64,000 nt of DNA from Richelia sinica FACHB-800 (GCF_014698825.1 NZ_JACJTT010000022.1:24798-88797), one strand, 5' to 3'; shown: positions 1 through 10,008, numbered from the stretch's first letter. Notes: a model not told the origin generated them from the sequence alone. Program-made: numbers and translations.

Positions 1-1572
1 CAAACCGCGCTTACCATTAGGACGTATGGTTAACCAATTCGTCTTCGCTACTGAGAGTTGTTCCTCTGTCACCTTCGCCCCAGTCAAATTAGCTCCACAC
101 AAATTGGCCCCTCTCAAATTAGCATTACTGAGATAAGCATGACTGAGATCCGCACCCCGTAAATCTGCACCAGCTAAGTCAGCATTGCTGAAATAGGCTT
201 TAGTTAAATTAGTGTCTCGCAAGTTTGCATCTACTAAACTAGCTCTACCAAAATCGCTTTTGTTCAGATTGCTTCCATGCAGGTTAGTTTTCCGCAATTG
301 AGCAGAATTAAAATTAGTCTCGGATAAATCCACTCCAACTAAGCTGAGTAAACTCAAGTTATAAGAAGCAAAATCCCTTCTACCTTTAGAATAGGCTGCC
401 AGTAGGGTTTGTGCATCTAACTTGCGCTCTAGGTGAGAACCATTACTATTACTTGTAGCCAAACTGGTAGCTTTAGATACTATCTCTCCATGTTGAGTAC
501 GTCCCATCCCCAGTCCTACCGATTCTCCCCCTTTCGCCCTTCTGGCACGAATAGCGGCTGCAATCTTCGCCACATTTTCATTGCGGTTAGCTGTAGAATT
601 ACTGTTCCAAGATGTGGAATTGTCTGGACGCTGGGAATTTTGAACTAGTAAACCCTCTGACAAGCTATTTAGGTATGGCTCTATATCTAGCGCTCCTAGC
701 ACTTCCATCGCTGAGTGATAGCGATTCCGTACCGATACCTCTAACATTTTCTTTAATACTTTTGTCAAGTGCTCGCTGATATTGACTAAATGCTCCCACA
801 GCATGTCACCTGTGGTGGGATTATATTCTAAATCTTTAGGTGTTTTCGCAGTGAGCAGATAAATACAAGTCACTCCCAAAGCATAAATATCACTGGCATA
901 CACTGGACGCATAGCCATTTGCTCTGGTGGTGCAAAACCAGGTGTACCTATGGCATAAGCTGTTAATGCAGTATGTCCTGATTGATTACCCGCAGCTTGG
1001 CTGACTTGGTCTTTCACTGCACCAAAGTCAATTAACACCAATCGTCCGTCTTGGGTACGACGAATTAAGTTAGCAGGTTTGATATCACGATGAATTACCT
1101 TTCGTTCATGGATGTATTTTAACAGGGGCAGGATTTCGCTCAGGAATTGTCTGACTCCATGCTCTGTATATACACCCTTCTGTTTTACTTCTTGTTGTAA
1201 TGTGGAACCGCTAATATATTCTTGGACTAAATAGAATTGCTGACGATCTTCAAAATAATCAAGTAATCTGGGTATTTGTGGGTGATTGCCAATCTTACCT
1301 AGAGTCTTGGCCTCTCTTTCAAACAATTCCCCCGCCATTTGTAAAATATGTGGAGCCGTACCAGATGGGCGTAATTGCTTAATTACACAACAGGGCTGAC
1401 CTGGTAATACTTCGTCCTGGGCTAAAAAAGTTGCTCCGAAACCTCCCTGACCCAAAGGTTTAATCACTCGGTAGCGATCGCGCAAAAGTAGAGGGGAGCC
1501 ACAGGAATTACACCTGCGACTAGATGCAAGATTTTCTGGATGGATACAGGTAGGATTCAAGCAGTAGCTCAT
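1..1572 (-). CDS. Ser/Thr protein kinase with N-terminal Cys motif and C-terminal pentapeptide repeats (SpkB-like), 3' end outside window
   Basis: This is a eukaryotic-type serine/threonine kinase; 524 codons are visible and the C-terminus lies beyond the left edge. The N-terminus has four cysteines (residues 4, 9, 21, 24) in a zinc-ribbon-like arrangement, as in cyanobacterial SpkB kinases. The kinase core follows: glycine loop GQGGFG (41-46), catalytic HRDIKPAN (from 161), DFG (from 182) and a GTPGFAPPEQ activation segment. After a polar linker, A(N/D)LxG pentapeptide repeats begin near residue 385 and run to the edge, giving a right-handed beta-helix. ATG 1572 directly precedes the Cys motif. 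The domain order is read from sequence; substrates are unknown, and oxidative-stress signalling is only suggested by the SpkB family. Confidence 0.9.
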   Translation of the reverse strand, partial: MSYCLNPTCIHPENLASSRRCNSCGSPLLLRDRYRVIKPLGQGGFGATFLAQDEVLPGQPCCVIKQLRPSGTAPHILQMAGELFEREAKTLGKIGNHPQIPRLLDYFEDRQQFYLVQEYISGSTLQQEVKQKGVYTEHGVRQFLSEILPLLKYIHERKVIHRDIKPANLIRRTQDGRLVLIDFGAVKDQVSQAAGNQSGHTALTAYAIGTPGFAPPEQMAMRPVYASDIYALGVTCIYLLTAKTPKDLEYNPTTGDMLWEHLVNISEHLTKVLKKMLEVSVRNRYHSAMEVLGALDIEPYLNSLSEGLLVQNSQRPDNSTSWNSNSTANRNENVAKIAAAIRARRAKGGESVGLGMGRTQHGEIVSKATSLATSNSNGSHLERKLDAQTLLAAYSKGRRDFASYNLSLLSLVGVDLSETNFNSAQLRKTNLHGSNLNKSDFGRASLVDANLRDTNLTKAYFSNADLAGADLRGADLSHAYLSNANLRGANLCGANLTGAKVTEEQLSVAKTNWLTIRPNGKRGL

Positions 1573-2462
1573 GCACTGTCCACTCTCTACACAAAAAAAT
1601 AAAGAAAATAAAATTAGGCTCTCATTTTCATTATCGAGAGAAACTAGGAGTTTGACCTGGTCACTTTTGCTGGAAATCTTAATGTAAGAGTTCCTAACCC
1701 TTAACTAAAACTACTGAAATTTATACTAACGCTTTGATTTTTGTATTAAAAAAACTAAGCAGGATAAACTCTTTTAATTTTACTATTATCACACGAAAAT
1801 CTGGCAATAATGGTTACAAAAAAAAATCGGTACTGAATCCTGTCTGGAGTAGTTTTACAGAAAATAGACTTATATGTAATTTTACGTAAATTGACCATTT
1901 GCTCTGGAGTAAATATGAAATTTTTACAGCAATTGCTTTACAGCTAATTCACATTTAGGTAAAAAGCAAGACAGATAATCACTAACCAAGAATAAAAAAT
2001 AGTAAATAATTGTATCTATTTTAGCCTAAGTAAAGGAGATCAAAAAGATGGAAAAGTGCAACTATTTCCTAATTTTCCTGATTATTCTCAATTTAGTGAA
2101 TTTATCTTGTGGCTCTTGGTTAAATACTATGAGTAAATTTACGAGGGGTTAAACACCTCACCCTGAAAGCCTTAGTTTTGCGTTGTTTTATCTCCTGAAA
2201 ATTACACCAATCTCTCAGTCAATGCAGTACATATCGGAAAATGACAAATCTTTGAAGAATAGCCATTATTACTGCTGTTATGTACCTGGCAAAGATGAAT
2301 TTTGCTGTTATAACTTACTGACAACAGAGGCTATGAAGCCCCAGGAGTTAAATTAGGGATGATGGGTTAGACCCCCCATAAACTTACTAAGAGGATGTTG
2401 AAAAAAGCCTAAGGTTTGCAAACTTGAAGTATTCCCTCAAGCTGATTCAATACCCCAGACCT
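1573..2462. other. Intergenic region, AT-rich
   Basis: This 890-base gap separates the divergent kinase promoter from the end of hemL. It holds one short ORF with a good ribosome site (2048-2152, listed separately). At 2391-2407 there is a sequence that begins like the terminal repeat of the IS5-type element at 22226 (GAGGATGTT then an A-rich run), which may be a solo IS end. No RNA gene or longer coding region is recognisable. Confidence 0.5.
2048..2152 (+). CDS. Possible 34-aa hydrophobic peptide
   Basis: A short ORF starts with ATG seven bases after a strong AAAGGAG ribosome site. The peptide is strongly hydrophobic over residues 6-21 (FLIFLIILNLVNLSCG), has one Cys and ends with a short basic tail, so it could be a single-span membrane peptide. 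The Cys does not sit in a proper lipobox. I do not recognise a family. Only the ribosome site and the hydrophobic segment support it. Confidence 0.25.
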   Translation: MEKCNYFLIFLIILNLVNLSCGSWLNTMSKFTRG

Positions 2463-3761
2463 TTATAGACTAGATAAAACTTCTCGCGCAGCAGCCAAAG
2501 TCTGCTCGATATCCTCGTCTGTATGTTCTAAAGAAGTAAATCCAGCCTCGAATTGAGATGGCGCAAGGTAAATACCTCTCTCTAACATACCCCGATGGAA
2601 ACGACCAAATTTAGCTGTGTCAGACTTTTTCGCATCTTCGTAGTTATGAACTGGCCCAGATGTGAAAAATAAACCAAACATGGCACTGATAGAACCGCCA
2701 CAAGCTGCATGACCAGTTTCTTGAGCAATTTGTAGTAAACCATCAGCTAGTTTCTTGGTAATCCGCTCTAGGTACTCATAAGTACCAGGCTTTCTCAATA
2801 GTTCTAGAGTCTTAATCCCTGCTGTCATAGCCAGAGGATTACCAGAAAGTGTCCCTGCTTGATAAACAGGGCCGGCTGGGGCAATCATGGACATAATATC
2901 ACGGCGACCACCATAGGCACCCACTGGTAAGCCACCACCAATTACTTTACCCATGGTAGTTAAATCAGGGGTAATGCCAAATTTCTCTTGAGCACCACCG
3001 TAAGCGATGCGGAAACCTGTCATGACTTCATCAAATACCAGTAATGCTCCATGTTCATGGGTTAATTCCCGCAAACCTTCCAAGAAGCCAGCATCAGGAG
3101 GAATAAAACCAGCATTACCAACTACTGGTTCAAGAATCACACCTGCAATTTCGCCACGATTAGCCTCAAATAAGGCTTTGACTGCTTCTAGGTCATTGTA
3201 GGGAGCGGTTAAGGTACTGCTAGTGGCAGATTTAGGTACGCCAGGGGAGTCAGGTAAACCAAGTGTTGCTACCCCGGAACCAGCTTTAACGAGGAACATA
3301 TCAGCATGACCGTGATAGCAGCCTTCAAACTTGATGATTTTTTCACGCTGAGTAAAAGCTCGCATCAACCGTAATACAGCCATACAAGCTTCTGTTCCAG
3401 AGTTGACAAATCTCACCATTTCTATACTGGGAACAGCATCAATCACCATTTCTGCTAAAACGTTTTCCAGAACGCAAGGTGCACCAAAGCTGGTGCCTTT
3501 TTCTAAAGCTTCATGGAGTGCGCTGATCACTTCAGGATGAGCATGACCACAAATGGCTGGGCCCCAAGTTCCCACATAGTCAATGTATTTATTTCCGTCT
3601 ACATCCCAAATATAAGCACCTTTAACGCGGTCAAAAACTATCGGTTGACCACCAACAGATTTAAAAGCACGAACTGGAGAGCTAACGCCTCCAGGCATGA
3701 GATTTTGAGCGGCAGCAAAGATTTCTTGTGATTTTGTGGTTTTAATTGTGGTATTTACCAA
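2463..3761 (-). CDS. hemL: Glutamate-1-semialdehyde 2,1-aminomutase
   Basis: This PLP enzyme converts glutamate-1-semialdehyde to 5-aminolevulinate, the committed precursor of heme, chlorophyll and phycobilins. The class III aminotransferase fold is plain: [13 protein letters not shown] near the N-terminus, [18 protein letters not shown] in the cofactor region, FDEVMTGFR, and the PLP lysine in [12 protein letters not shown] near residue 273. I chose a TTG start at 3761, giving 432 residues and the usual N-terminus ([10 protein letters not shown]), because GGAGG lies five bases upstream; an upstream in-frame ATG at 3791 would add ten atypical residues. It is monocistronic as far as can be seen. 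Confidence 0.95.
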   Translation of the reverse strand: MVNTTIKTTKSQEIFAAAQNLMPGGVSSPVRAFKSVGGQPIVFDRVKGAYIWDVDGNKYIDYVGTWGPAICGHAHPEVISALHEALEKGTSFGAPCVLENVLAEMVIDAVPSIEMVRFVNSGTEACMAVLRLMRAFTQREKIIKFEGCYHGHADMFLVKAGSGVATLGLPDSPGVPKSATSSTLTAPYNDLEAVKALFEANRGEIAGVILEPVVGNAGFIPPDAGFLEGLRELTHEHGALLVFDEVMTGFRIAYGGAQEKFGITPDLTTMGKVIGGGLPVGAYGGRRDIMSMIAPAGPVYQAGTLSGNPLAMTAGIKTLELLRKPGTYEYLERITKKLADGLLQIAQETGHAACGGSISAMFGLFFTSGPVHNYEDAKKSDTAKFGRFHRGMLERGIYLAPSQFEAGFTSLEHTDEDIEQTLAAAREVLSSL

Positions 3762-4067
3762 GGTTGCCTCCGAACACTGGAAATGAAACAAAAGCTCTCT
3801 ATCTTAGGATAGGGTTAAACAATGCTGAGAATTTCTATCGTATAAAATTAGCTGAAAGAAAAAAATAACGATATGTGTATAGTTGAGGACGGATGAGGGT
3901 TCTCAGAGAAAACTAGCATTTTTGCTAACCCACCATCAAAAAACATTTTTGTCACTCTTCCATCTTGGGGTCGTGAGGTAGAAGGTGAATGAGGATTTCA
4001 ATTGCTATAGGCGGAATGTTATGGTGAATCCATTAATCTTCAATTAATTACAGCAAATTAGGTCAAT
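3762..4067. other. Intergenic region between divergent hemL and hisIE
   Basis: This stretch must hold the promoters of both hemL (minus) and hisIE (plus). I see no recognisable operator, repeat or RNA gene in it. Confidence 0.5.
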
Positions 4068-4718
4068 ATGTCTTCTCCCACACGGCGCTCATTGGTATCT
4101 GCCATCCCAACTGAGAAAATTCGCTACGATGACAGGGGTTTAGTACCGGCAATAGTTCAAGATTATTTGGACGGAACGGTGTTGATGATGGCGTGGATGA
4201 ATCAGGAGTCGTTACAAAAGACTTTGGAAACTGGCGAAACTTGGTTTTGGAGTCGTTCCCGACAGGAGTTTTGGCACAAGGGAGCCACATCTGGGCACAT
4301 TCAGAGAGTAGAGAGTATTCGCTATGACTGTGATAGTGATGCTTTGCTAATTGGTGTGGAACAAATAGGAGATATTGCTTGCCATACTGGGGAGCGGAGT
4401 TGTTTCCATCAAGTAGACGGTACGATTACACCTCCGCCGGCGGATACTTTATCACAGGTGTTTCAAGTGATATGCGATCGCCGTGACCACCCAAATGAAA
4501 GTTCTTACACCTGTAAATTGCTGGCTGGTGGTGACAACAAAATTTTGAAAAAAATCGGCGAAGAAAGCGCGGAAGTCGTGATGGCCTGTAAAGATGATGA
4601 TACTGAGGCGATCGCTGGAGAAGTAGCAGACCTGTTTTATCACACTCTGGTAGCTTTAGCCCATCATCAAGTGGATATTAAGGCTGTTTATCGCAAACTA
4701 CAAGAACGCCGTAGATAA
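4068..4718 (+). CDS. hisIE: Bifunctional phosphoribosyl-AMP cyclohydrolase / phosphoribosyl-ATP pyrophosphatase
   Basis: This enzyme carries out the second and third steps of histidine biosynthesis. Residues about 15-115 form the HisI cyclohydrolase, with [30 protein letters not shown] and the metal-binding [10 protein letters not shown] and CHTGERSCF motifs. Residues about 125-216 form the HisE pyrophosphohydrolase, with [15 protein letters not shown] and [13 protein letters not shown]. The fused arrangement and the 216-residue length are normal for cyanobacteria. The gene stands alone rather than in a his operon, which is also usual in this group. Confidence 0.95.
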   Translation: MSSPTRRSLVSAIPTEKIRYDDRGLVPAIVQDYLDGTVLMMAWMNQESLQKTLETGETWFWSRSRQEFWHKGATSGHIQRVESIRYDCDSDALLIGVEQIGDIACHTGERSCFHQVDGTITPPPADTLSQVFQVICDRRDHPNESSYTCKLLAGGDNKILKKIGEESAEVVMACKDDDTEAIAGEVADLFYHTLVALAHHQVDIKAVYRKLQERRR

Positions 4719-5409
4719 ACCTTGTTTAGTCATACCCAGGGTGTGTAAGCCTCGCGAACCACCCTCTGTCACCATATCTCAAGTTACCTGCTGCTTATAT
4801 GTCAGCAAATATTCATATTTTTGTAATTCTTATTATTAGCTCTGCTTTTCCTCATTCATTCCACAGAGTTTCCACAGGACTTATGACTATTTTCCACAAA
4901 GGTTATACGTTCTCATCGGCTCTTGCTGACTTCCTGGGGATTTTGTTATTACCCCATCGCTGAACTTTGGTAACTGAGTTTTATTTAAGTTTTGTAACAG
5001 AAAATATATTTAAACCCTATTGATTTCGTGGAATTTTATTTTGTCACTGCTAATTTTTAACATTTCGCAGCATTGACAAACCCACCCCCTCATAGCGCAC
5101 AATGATTCGGCTCACCTTTTTTTAGTTTGCTCAACTGTTGGTAAACACCACAGTCGAGAGTGATTTAATTGACCATGATCAGTACCAAACATCTCTGGCT
5201 TCTAGCTGAGGATAAATTGAGTGACTGAGTAAAAAAGAAAAAGCTCTTGATATTTGATTCTGTGTTTCCCTATGGGGTATAACTCAGCACTTAATAACTT
5301 GCAACGAGGGTGTAGGTTGTGGAAATTCCCCACATCCCATACCCTGCACCCTGAATTAATTGTTAATCCCAGCAAATTTTCGTGATTGACCTGCTCAAAG
5401 GAAAATCTT
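4719..5409. other. Intergenic region upstream of the DUF2811 gene
   Basis: This is about 690 bases without a recognisable gene. It is AT-rich, with scattered short stem-forming stretches but no clear terminator, RNA gene or repeat family shared with other parts of the window. Confidence 0.45.
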
Positions 5410-5607
5410 ATGAACGCAACAGTTAGCATCTTTACAGAAATACCTGAAACACTTCATGAATCCCTCAAAAACTACCTAGAAACTCATCCAGATTGGGATC
5501 AAAACCGTGTTTTGACGGCTGCCCTCTCCTTGTTTCTACTCCAAAATGGAGATAGCGATCGCCGTGCGGCCCGTGTTTATCTAGAAACTTTGTTTCATCA
5601 TTGCTAA
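5410..5607 (+). CDS. DUF2811 family small protein
   Basis: A 65-residue protein of the cyanobacterial DUF2811 family, recognised from the stretch SIFTEIPETLHESLKNYLE and the segment FLLQNGDSDRRAARVYLETLF. The first ATG (5410) is preceded by AAAGGA and matches the family N-terminus MNATVSIF; the ORF could open earlier at TTG 5386 but that would add non-conserved residues. The family has no established function. The amphipathic, helix-rich composition suggests a small helical protein of the cytoplasm. No operon partner is evident. Confidence 0.8.
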   Translation: MNATVSIFTEIPETLHESLKNYLETHPDWDQNRVLTAALSLFLLQNGDSDRRAARVYLETLFHHC

Positions 5608-5805
5608 ATATCAACTGGATTCTCAACAATGAATCCAGCTATTATTCAAATCAATCCATATAAATTTTGGTCGCAATTCCCTTATCCTGACAGCATCATA
5701 CTGAATAGGAGAAGAATTGCGACCTGAAGATAAAGAGAAAGAGTTTATCTTTTTTAGTCAGTATCTGATTTTCAGTGACGAGTCAGGGAAAACATAACTC
5801 TAAAA

Positions 5806-6525
5806 TTAGGAGTTCAGTTCGCTTTGCTGAGGATACGTAGGACATTCAAACTTGTATCCCACGCCACGTACAGTTTGAATTAATGCGGGTTGACTGGCAT
5901 CGGCTTCTATCTTTTTGCGAATTTGACCAATGTGAACGTCTACAACCCGCTGATCACCAACATATTCATAATCCCACACCTCTTGAATCAGTTCAGCGCG
6001 TCGCCAAACTCGACCTGGATGACTAGCCAAAAAATGCAACAAGTCAAATTCCAGTGCAGTCAAGGGTACTGGCTGATTATTGAGTGTGACTTCTCGCCGT
6101 ACTGGATCAATCATTAACTTCTCAAAAATGAGACGTTTTTGTTCAGCGGTCGTTACCACCCTCTGTCGCCTTAAAATTGCTGCAACTCTCACTTCAAGTT
6201 CACCTAAACCAAAAGGTTTGGTCAGATAGTCATCAGCGCCTTTAGAAAAACCACGAATTTTATCAGCTTCATCTGTACGACTAGTCAGCATCAGCACGAA
6301 AACACCGTTCCGGCTTTGCATCTCTTGACAGAGGTTAAAACCGATGACATCTGGTAAATTCACATCTAGAATCACCAATTCGGGGTTAAATTGCTCAAAT
6401 AGAGCAAGGGCTGTTTTACCATCTTCCGCAGCTTCCACTTGATAGTTCTGTTTCAGCAAAAAGCGTTGGATTAAATTCCGAACCGCAGGGTCATCATCAA
6501 CTACAAGAATCTTGGCAGGAGCCAT
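5806..6525 (-). CDS. OmpR/PhoB-type two-component response regulator
   Basis: An N-terminal receiver domain (residues about 4-117) shows the acidic pocket VVDDD, the phospho-acceptor Asp in LVILDVNLPD near residue 52, the Thr/Ser switch in MLTSRTD and the Lys in YLTKPFG. A C-terminal winged helix (about 140-230) has VPLTALEFDLLHFLASHPG and the recognition region VDVHIGQIRKKIE, ending in QTVRGVGYKF. It will bind DNA when phosphorylated. No sensor kinase is adjacent. I take ATG 6525 (MAPAKILVVDDD, 239 residues); ATG 6531 and GTG 6534 are alternatives. It is not RpaB by sequence, and I cannot assign a regulon. Confidence 0.9.
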   Translation of the reverse strand: MAPAKILVVDDDPAVRNLIQRFLLKQNYQVEAAEDGKTALALFEQFNPELVILDVNLPDVIGFNLCQEMQSRNGVFVLMLTSRTDEADKIRGFSKGADDYLTKPFGLGELEVRVAAILRRQRVVTTAEQKRLIFEKLMIDPVRREVTLNNQPVPLTALEFDLLHFLASHPGRVWRRAELIQEVWDYEYVGDQRVVDVHIGQIRKKIEADASQPALIQTVRGVGYKFECPTYPQQSELNS

Positions 6526-6813
6526 GACCATCACTTTTTACAAAAGTTCATTGGATTAATAGGATGGATTGCGTGAAAACGCAGGTTCCATTGAGGCAGT
6601 AATTAAAGAGTTTACAGGGCTAATGTATGATTATCCTGAATATTCAACTAAAACTGTAATCATAATTTGGGCCGGTGTAAGTGGGCATATTTTGGTGTCC
6701 AAGACTTACACTTGGTATTGATTGAGACCATAAGCAATAGTGATATTGTTAAGGTGTACTGGTGGCAGTTATGGAGTAGATGGCACTTTAAGGCTTTTCA
6801 ATTTTAAATCGAA

Positions 6814-7026
6814 ATGCAAATATATACCATAACGATGGGTAATCCTGAGGAAACAACGAGAGCTAATGGAGCAATAGTTGATTTTGTCAAGAAAAAGTTT
6901 TATTTACTAGGAAAATTTAGCTTTTCATTATTCCCAACTTTAAATTTTAAAGTAAAAGCCTCACTTATTGAACAACCTGAGGGATACACGGAGTGGGGTC
7001 AATATGTTAAAGTGACTATAAGTTAA
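6814..7026 (+). CDS. Hypothetical small protein (70 aa)
   Basis: A short ORF between the response regulator and the CPP1-like gene. The product has a basic middle (VDFVKKKFYLLGKFSF) and alternating hydrophobic residues suggestive of beta strands (KVKASLIEQ, YVKVTIS). I recognise no family. The upstream sequence lacks a convincing ribosome site. It could be a genuine orphan or chance. Confidence 0.35.
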   Translation: MQIYTITMGNPEETTRANGAIVDFVKKKFYLLGKFSFSLFPTLNFKVKASLIEQPEGYTEWGQYVKVTIS

Positions 7027-7176
7027 AATTCCCAGGTTGATCAAACTAACCCATGCTACTATCCTGGTAGAGGCTCAAAGTCGGTTGAGACTTTTGTTTC
7101 GATCACTATAGACCACTAAGTTCTTTTTCCTTCAATACACGACTGCGGCTGACCGAGGCTAAAGTAATAAATTCCC

Positions 7177-7803
7177 ATGAGCGATCAAAATCCCTACGAA
7201 AAACTTGGGGTATCAGAAGATGCTAGCTTTGACGAAATTCAAGAAGCTCGCAATCGCCTGTTAGAGCAACATAGTGGTGATGGCAAGGTTCTAGAAACGA
7301 TAGAAGCAGCTTATGATGCGATTCTAATGGAACGCTTACGGATGCGCCAGGAAGGCAAAATCAAAGTCCCTGAACGTATTCGATTTCCAGAGTTGCGTGT
7401 GCAATCTCCGACCAGAGAAAGTACAATTCCTCGTGAGCAATCACCAGCATGGCTACAGCGCATGTTGGATAAACCAACAGTAGCAGATGTACTTTTACCA
7501 GCTATTTGGTATCTGGGTCTGAGTGCTATCAGTGTGTTTTACCGCTCACAGGGAGATCAGGTTTTGCAGCTGACATTGGTGGTTGGGGTAGGAACTAGTA
7601 TTTTCTTTCTCAATCGCAAAGAAGGTAAATTTGGTCGAGCAGTTTTGTTTACCTTGGCTAGTTTAATTACAGGCTTAATTGCTGGGGGGCTGATTGCTGG
7701 TTGGATATTACCGCAAATTAGTTTTATGACTTTGACGGCCAATCAGTTTTCGACTGTATTAACTTTCGTTTTAATGTGGTTAATTAGTAGTTTTCTCCGT
7801 TAG
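7177..7803 (+). CDS. CPP1-like membrane protein (J-like domain, DUF3353)
   Basis: This 208-residue protein has an N-terminal J-like segment (NPYEKLGVSEDASFDEIQEA) without the HPD tripeptide that stimulates Hsp70, followed by a linker and three or four membrane segments from about residue 105 (LLPAIWYLGLSAISV, LTLVVGVGTSIFFL, AVLFTLASLITGLIAGGL, FVLMWLISSFL). This is the layout of the CPP1 family, which in plastids is a chaperone-like protein for protochlorophyllide oxidoreductase. A holdase role in chlorophyll synthesis is known for the plant relative and only inferred here. It converges on the HAD gene across a shared hairpin. Confidence 0.85.
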   Translation: MSDQNPYEKLGVSEDASFDEIQEARNRLLEQHSGDGKVLETIEAAYDAILMERLRMRQEGKIKVPERIRFPELRVQSPTRESTIPREQSPAWLQRMLDKPTVADVLLPAIWYLGLSAISVFYRSQGDQVLQLTLVVGVGTSIFFLNRKEGKFGRAVLFTLASLITGLIAGGLIAGWILPQISFMTLTANQFSTVLTFVLMWLISSFLR

Positions 7804-7807
7804 GTAA

Positions 7808-7841
7808 TAGGTAATGGGAGTTTTGGACTGCCCATTACCTA
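7808..7841. terminator. Bidirectional hairpin between convergent genes
   Basis: Perfect 11-bp arms (TAGGTAATGGG / CCCATTACCTA) with a 12-base loop sit between the stop codons of the CPP1-like gene (plus) and the HAD gene (minus). Position and symmetry suit a two-way terminator, although the T-tracts are weak. Confidence 0.5.
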
Positions 7842-7846
7842 TGTTG

Positions 7847-8527
7847 TTATTGGCTGAGAATGAAATCGACAGCTTGGGTGAGGTTTTGTAAAATTAAGTT
7901 GGGTTGGTAAAATTCCAACTGTTGGCGATCGCGTATTCCTGATTCCACCCCAATCACAGGAACATTGTTTTTTTTAGCAGCGGTAATATCAGCTTCTGTA
8001 TCTCCTACCATCCATGTATTAGCTACTGGAGGTAGTTCTTTTAAAGCTCTGGACATCAATAAAGGTTTGTCTTCGATATCGCGGGTTTTGACATAATCAT
8101 TACTGAGACAGTAACGACGGTTTTCTGGGAAAAATTGACCTAAATCGTATTTATTGAAAGCATAGTCTAATTCTCGCACTCGGCGCATAGTCATCACAGC
8201 TAAATCAATACCTGCGGCTTTTACCTTTTTCAGTGCGTCTAAAGCACCAGGGACAAGGATGTCATACTGAAAATAGGGTTCTGTATGCACAGTTTGTTTG
8301 CGAAGTAGAGAGAATTGTTGTGCTTGTTCTATATCTAACCCTGATTTTAAGGCTATATCTTTTTCCGGTGTATGCGATCGCTTGAGTTGCCAAAATTCTG
8401 CCTTAGAAAGTTCTGTCACCACTTGGTGAGGATATCGAGTTTTTTCTAAGCACAACAGATAAACACTATAGTACCGTTCGGAAACGTCCATGATTGGGCC
8501 GTCAAAATCAGTGATCAGTCTCAGCAT
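7847..8527 (-). CDS. HAD-superfamily hydrolase
   Basis: A 226-residue phosphatase-like protein of the haloacid dehalogenase superfamily. Motif I is ITDFDGPIMD (nucleophile Asp near residue 7, acid/base Asp two further on as DFD), motif II is AVMTMRR, and motifs III/IV are represented by the Lys in DKPLL and MVGDTEADITAAKKNNVPVIGV. An alpha-helical cap lies between residues 15 and 95. The substrate cannot be told; phosphoglycolate-type and pyrophosphatase-type HADs share this plan. It is convergent with the CPP1-like gene. Confidence 0.85.
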   Translation of the reverse strand: MLRLITDFDGPIMDVSERYYSVYLLCLEKTRYPHQVVTELSKAEFWQLKRSHTPEKDIALKSGLDIEQAQQFSLLRKQTVHTEPYFQYDILVPGALDALKKVKAAGIDLAVMTMRRVRELDYAFNKYDLGQFFPENRRYCLSNDYVKTRDIEDKPLLMSRALKELPPVANTWMVGDTEADITAAKKNNVPVIGVESGIRDRQQLEFYQPNLILQNLTQAVDFILSQ

Positions 8528-8717
8528 TAGTAGATAATCTTAATTTTTTTTAACATTATCAGAAAAATGGGTTTAAAACTCCGTGTTTATAGGACGTATT
8601 TATGTATTTTGTATTGCCTAATGATGCAATTTAGCAAATATAAGCAAAAGTACACGTAAAACAATCTAACAATTATCACAAATCTATAAATAATATATGA
8701 TTATAAACATTTAAGAG

Positions 8718-8780
8718 GTAGGGGCGGGTTTACCGATATTATTTGTGGAAAGATGCAAATCTCTGTGAACCCGCCCCTAC
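8718..8780. repeat. Palindromic GTAGGGGCGGGTT repeat element, copy 1
   Basis: Perfect 13-bp arms (GTAGGGGCGGGTT / AACCCGCCCCTAC) enclose an AT-rich centre. A second copy with 15-bp arms lies at 38031-38092. The GC-rich arms stand out from AT-rich surroundings and lie just downstream of the dioxygenase gene. A small dispersed foldback repeat is the likely nature. Confidence 0.75.
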
Positions 8781-8847
8781 AGCAATTTCGTCATCCAATC
8801 TAACGACTTGGTAGCCTATGTTCGCGAAGGGTATAGATTTAGGAGTT

Positions 8848-9915
8848 TCAATCCCGATAACCACTGATAAAACCGCGTTTAATTTGTTCTTGTTCAATGG
8901 CTGCGAATAATGCACGGAAATTGCCTTCCCCAAAGCCTTGTGCTTGAGAACGGCGTTCGATAAATTCAAAGAAAAAGGTAGGCTGTGGGAAAATCGGCTT
9001 GGTAAAGATTTGTAGGAGGACAGCATCTAGTGGGCCGTTGTCTTGCCAATCTACTAGAATTTGTTGTTGAGCGATCGCTGCTAATTCGGAAAGTGAGAGG
9101 GGTAATTGGGGACGTTGTAATAATTGCGAGTAGTATGTCTGGGGGACTTGAAGAAAGGATAAATTAGCTGCACGCAATCGAGCGATCGCATCAATAATAT
9201 TAGAAGTACCCAATGCAATATGCTGAATTCCTGGGCCCCGATTAGCTTCTAAAAACTCCTGAATTTGCGAATTCCCAGAAGTTGGTTCATTGATTGGTAA
9301 TTGCACACTACCATTAGCAGCAATCATTACCTGACTATGTAACCCAGATATGTCTGTTTGGATTTTAAAAGTTTGTTGTGGTTGAAAATCCAGAACATTT
9401 TCATACCAACTCACGGCCCCTTGTAAATCCCCAGCCTCTACATTCAAAACTAAATGGTCTAGACCTGTAAATAAATAGTTACCCCTTGATGAATTTGGAG
9501 TATTTATCACCCTTCTTTCTATCAAAGTATGGGTTAAACTACCCCAAGCAGCAATTTGAGCATACCTAAATCCAGGCGCATCCTGTATAGGTCGCACAAC
9601 CTTGACACCATGGCGTTCTACCTTTGCTATCATTTCCCCCACATTATCCACACCAAAGGCAATATCTGCTACCCCTGGAGGATGGTGCGACAAAAATTCA
9701 GCCACTGGACTAGTAGCTAACAACGGTGAAGACAGTAAAAAGTAGATACTGCCACTTTTTACCACTTCCGTTATGGTGTGACAAGATTTATTTGCCACAT
9801 TCAGGCTAGGAAAAATCCGATTAACTACCTTTTCAAAGCCCAGATAGCTAACAAACCAATCCCGCCACCTTTGGGCATTATCTACATAGAAGTGAACGTG
9901 ATCAATTTGCATCAT
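8848..9915 (-). CDS. hppD: 4-Hydroxyphenylpyruvate dioxygenase
   Basis: This Fe(II) enzyme makes homogentisate, the head group precursor of tocopherol. Two vicinal-oxygen-chelate halves are visible: an N-terminal one (DHVHFYVDN to about residue 150) and a C-terminal catalytic one. Iron ligands can be placed at the His of LDHLVLNV, the His of GIQHIALGT and the Glu of FFFEFIERR, and the C-terminal gate helix GFGEGNFRALF is intact. The length (355) matches cyanobacterial homologues. ATG 9915 is followed by a second ATG at 9912, so the exact start may shift one residue. An SDR gene follows upstream on the same strand but is separated by about 90 bases. Confidence 0.93.
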   Translation of the reverse strand: MMQIDHVHFYVDNAQRWRDWFVSYLGFEKVVNRIFPSLNVANKSCHTITEVVKSGSIYFLLSSPLLATSPVAEFLSHHPPGVADIAFGVDNVGEMIAKVERHGVKVVRPIQDAPGFRYAQIAAWGSLTHTLIERRVINTPNSSRGNYLFTGLDHLVLNVEAGDLQGAVSWYENVLDFQPQQTFKIQTDISGLHSQVMIAANGSVQLPINEPTSGNSQIQEFLEANRGPGIQHIALGTSNIIDAIARLRAANLSFLQVPQTYYSQLLQRPQLPLSLSELAAIAQQQILVDWQDNGPLDAVLLQIFTKPIFPQPTFFFEFIERRSQAQGFGEGNFRALFAAIEQEQIKRGFISGYRD

Positions 9916-10008
9916 AACTCAGGAAAATCCAGCGCAATAGGTCATACATTCGTAAATTTTGCCCCTTTTGCTAAATTTCCACTTATTTCCTAAGCAAGAA
10001 TTTCACAA

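Noticed and set aside
2391..2407. Insertion sequence near hemL
   Set aside because: Only one end resembling the IS5-type terminal repeat is present; no partner end or transposase was found.
8739..9026. Minus-strand ORF in another frame at the 3' end of the dioxygenase gene
   Set aside because: It overlaps the conserved C-terminus of HPPD and has no family features.
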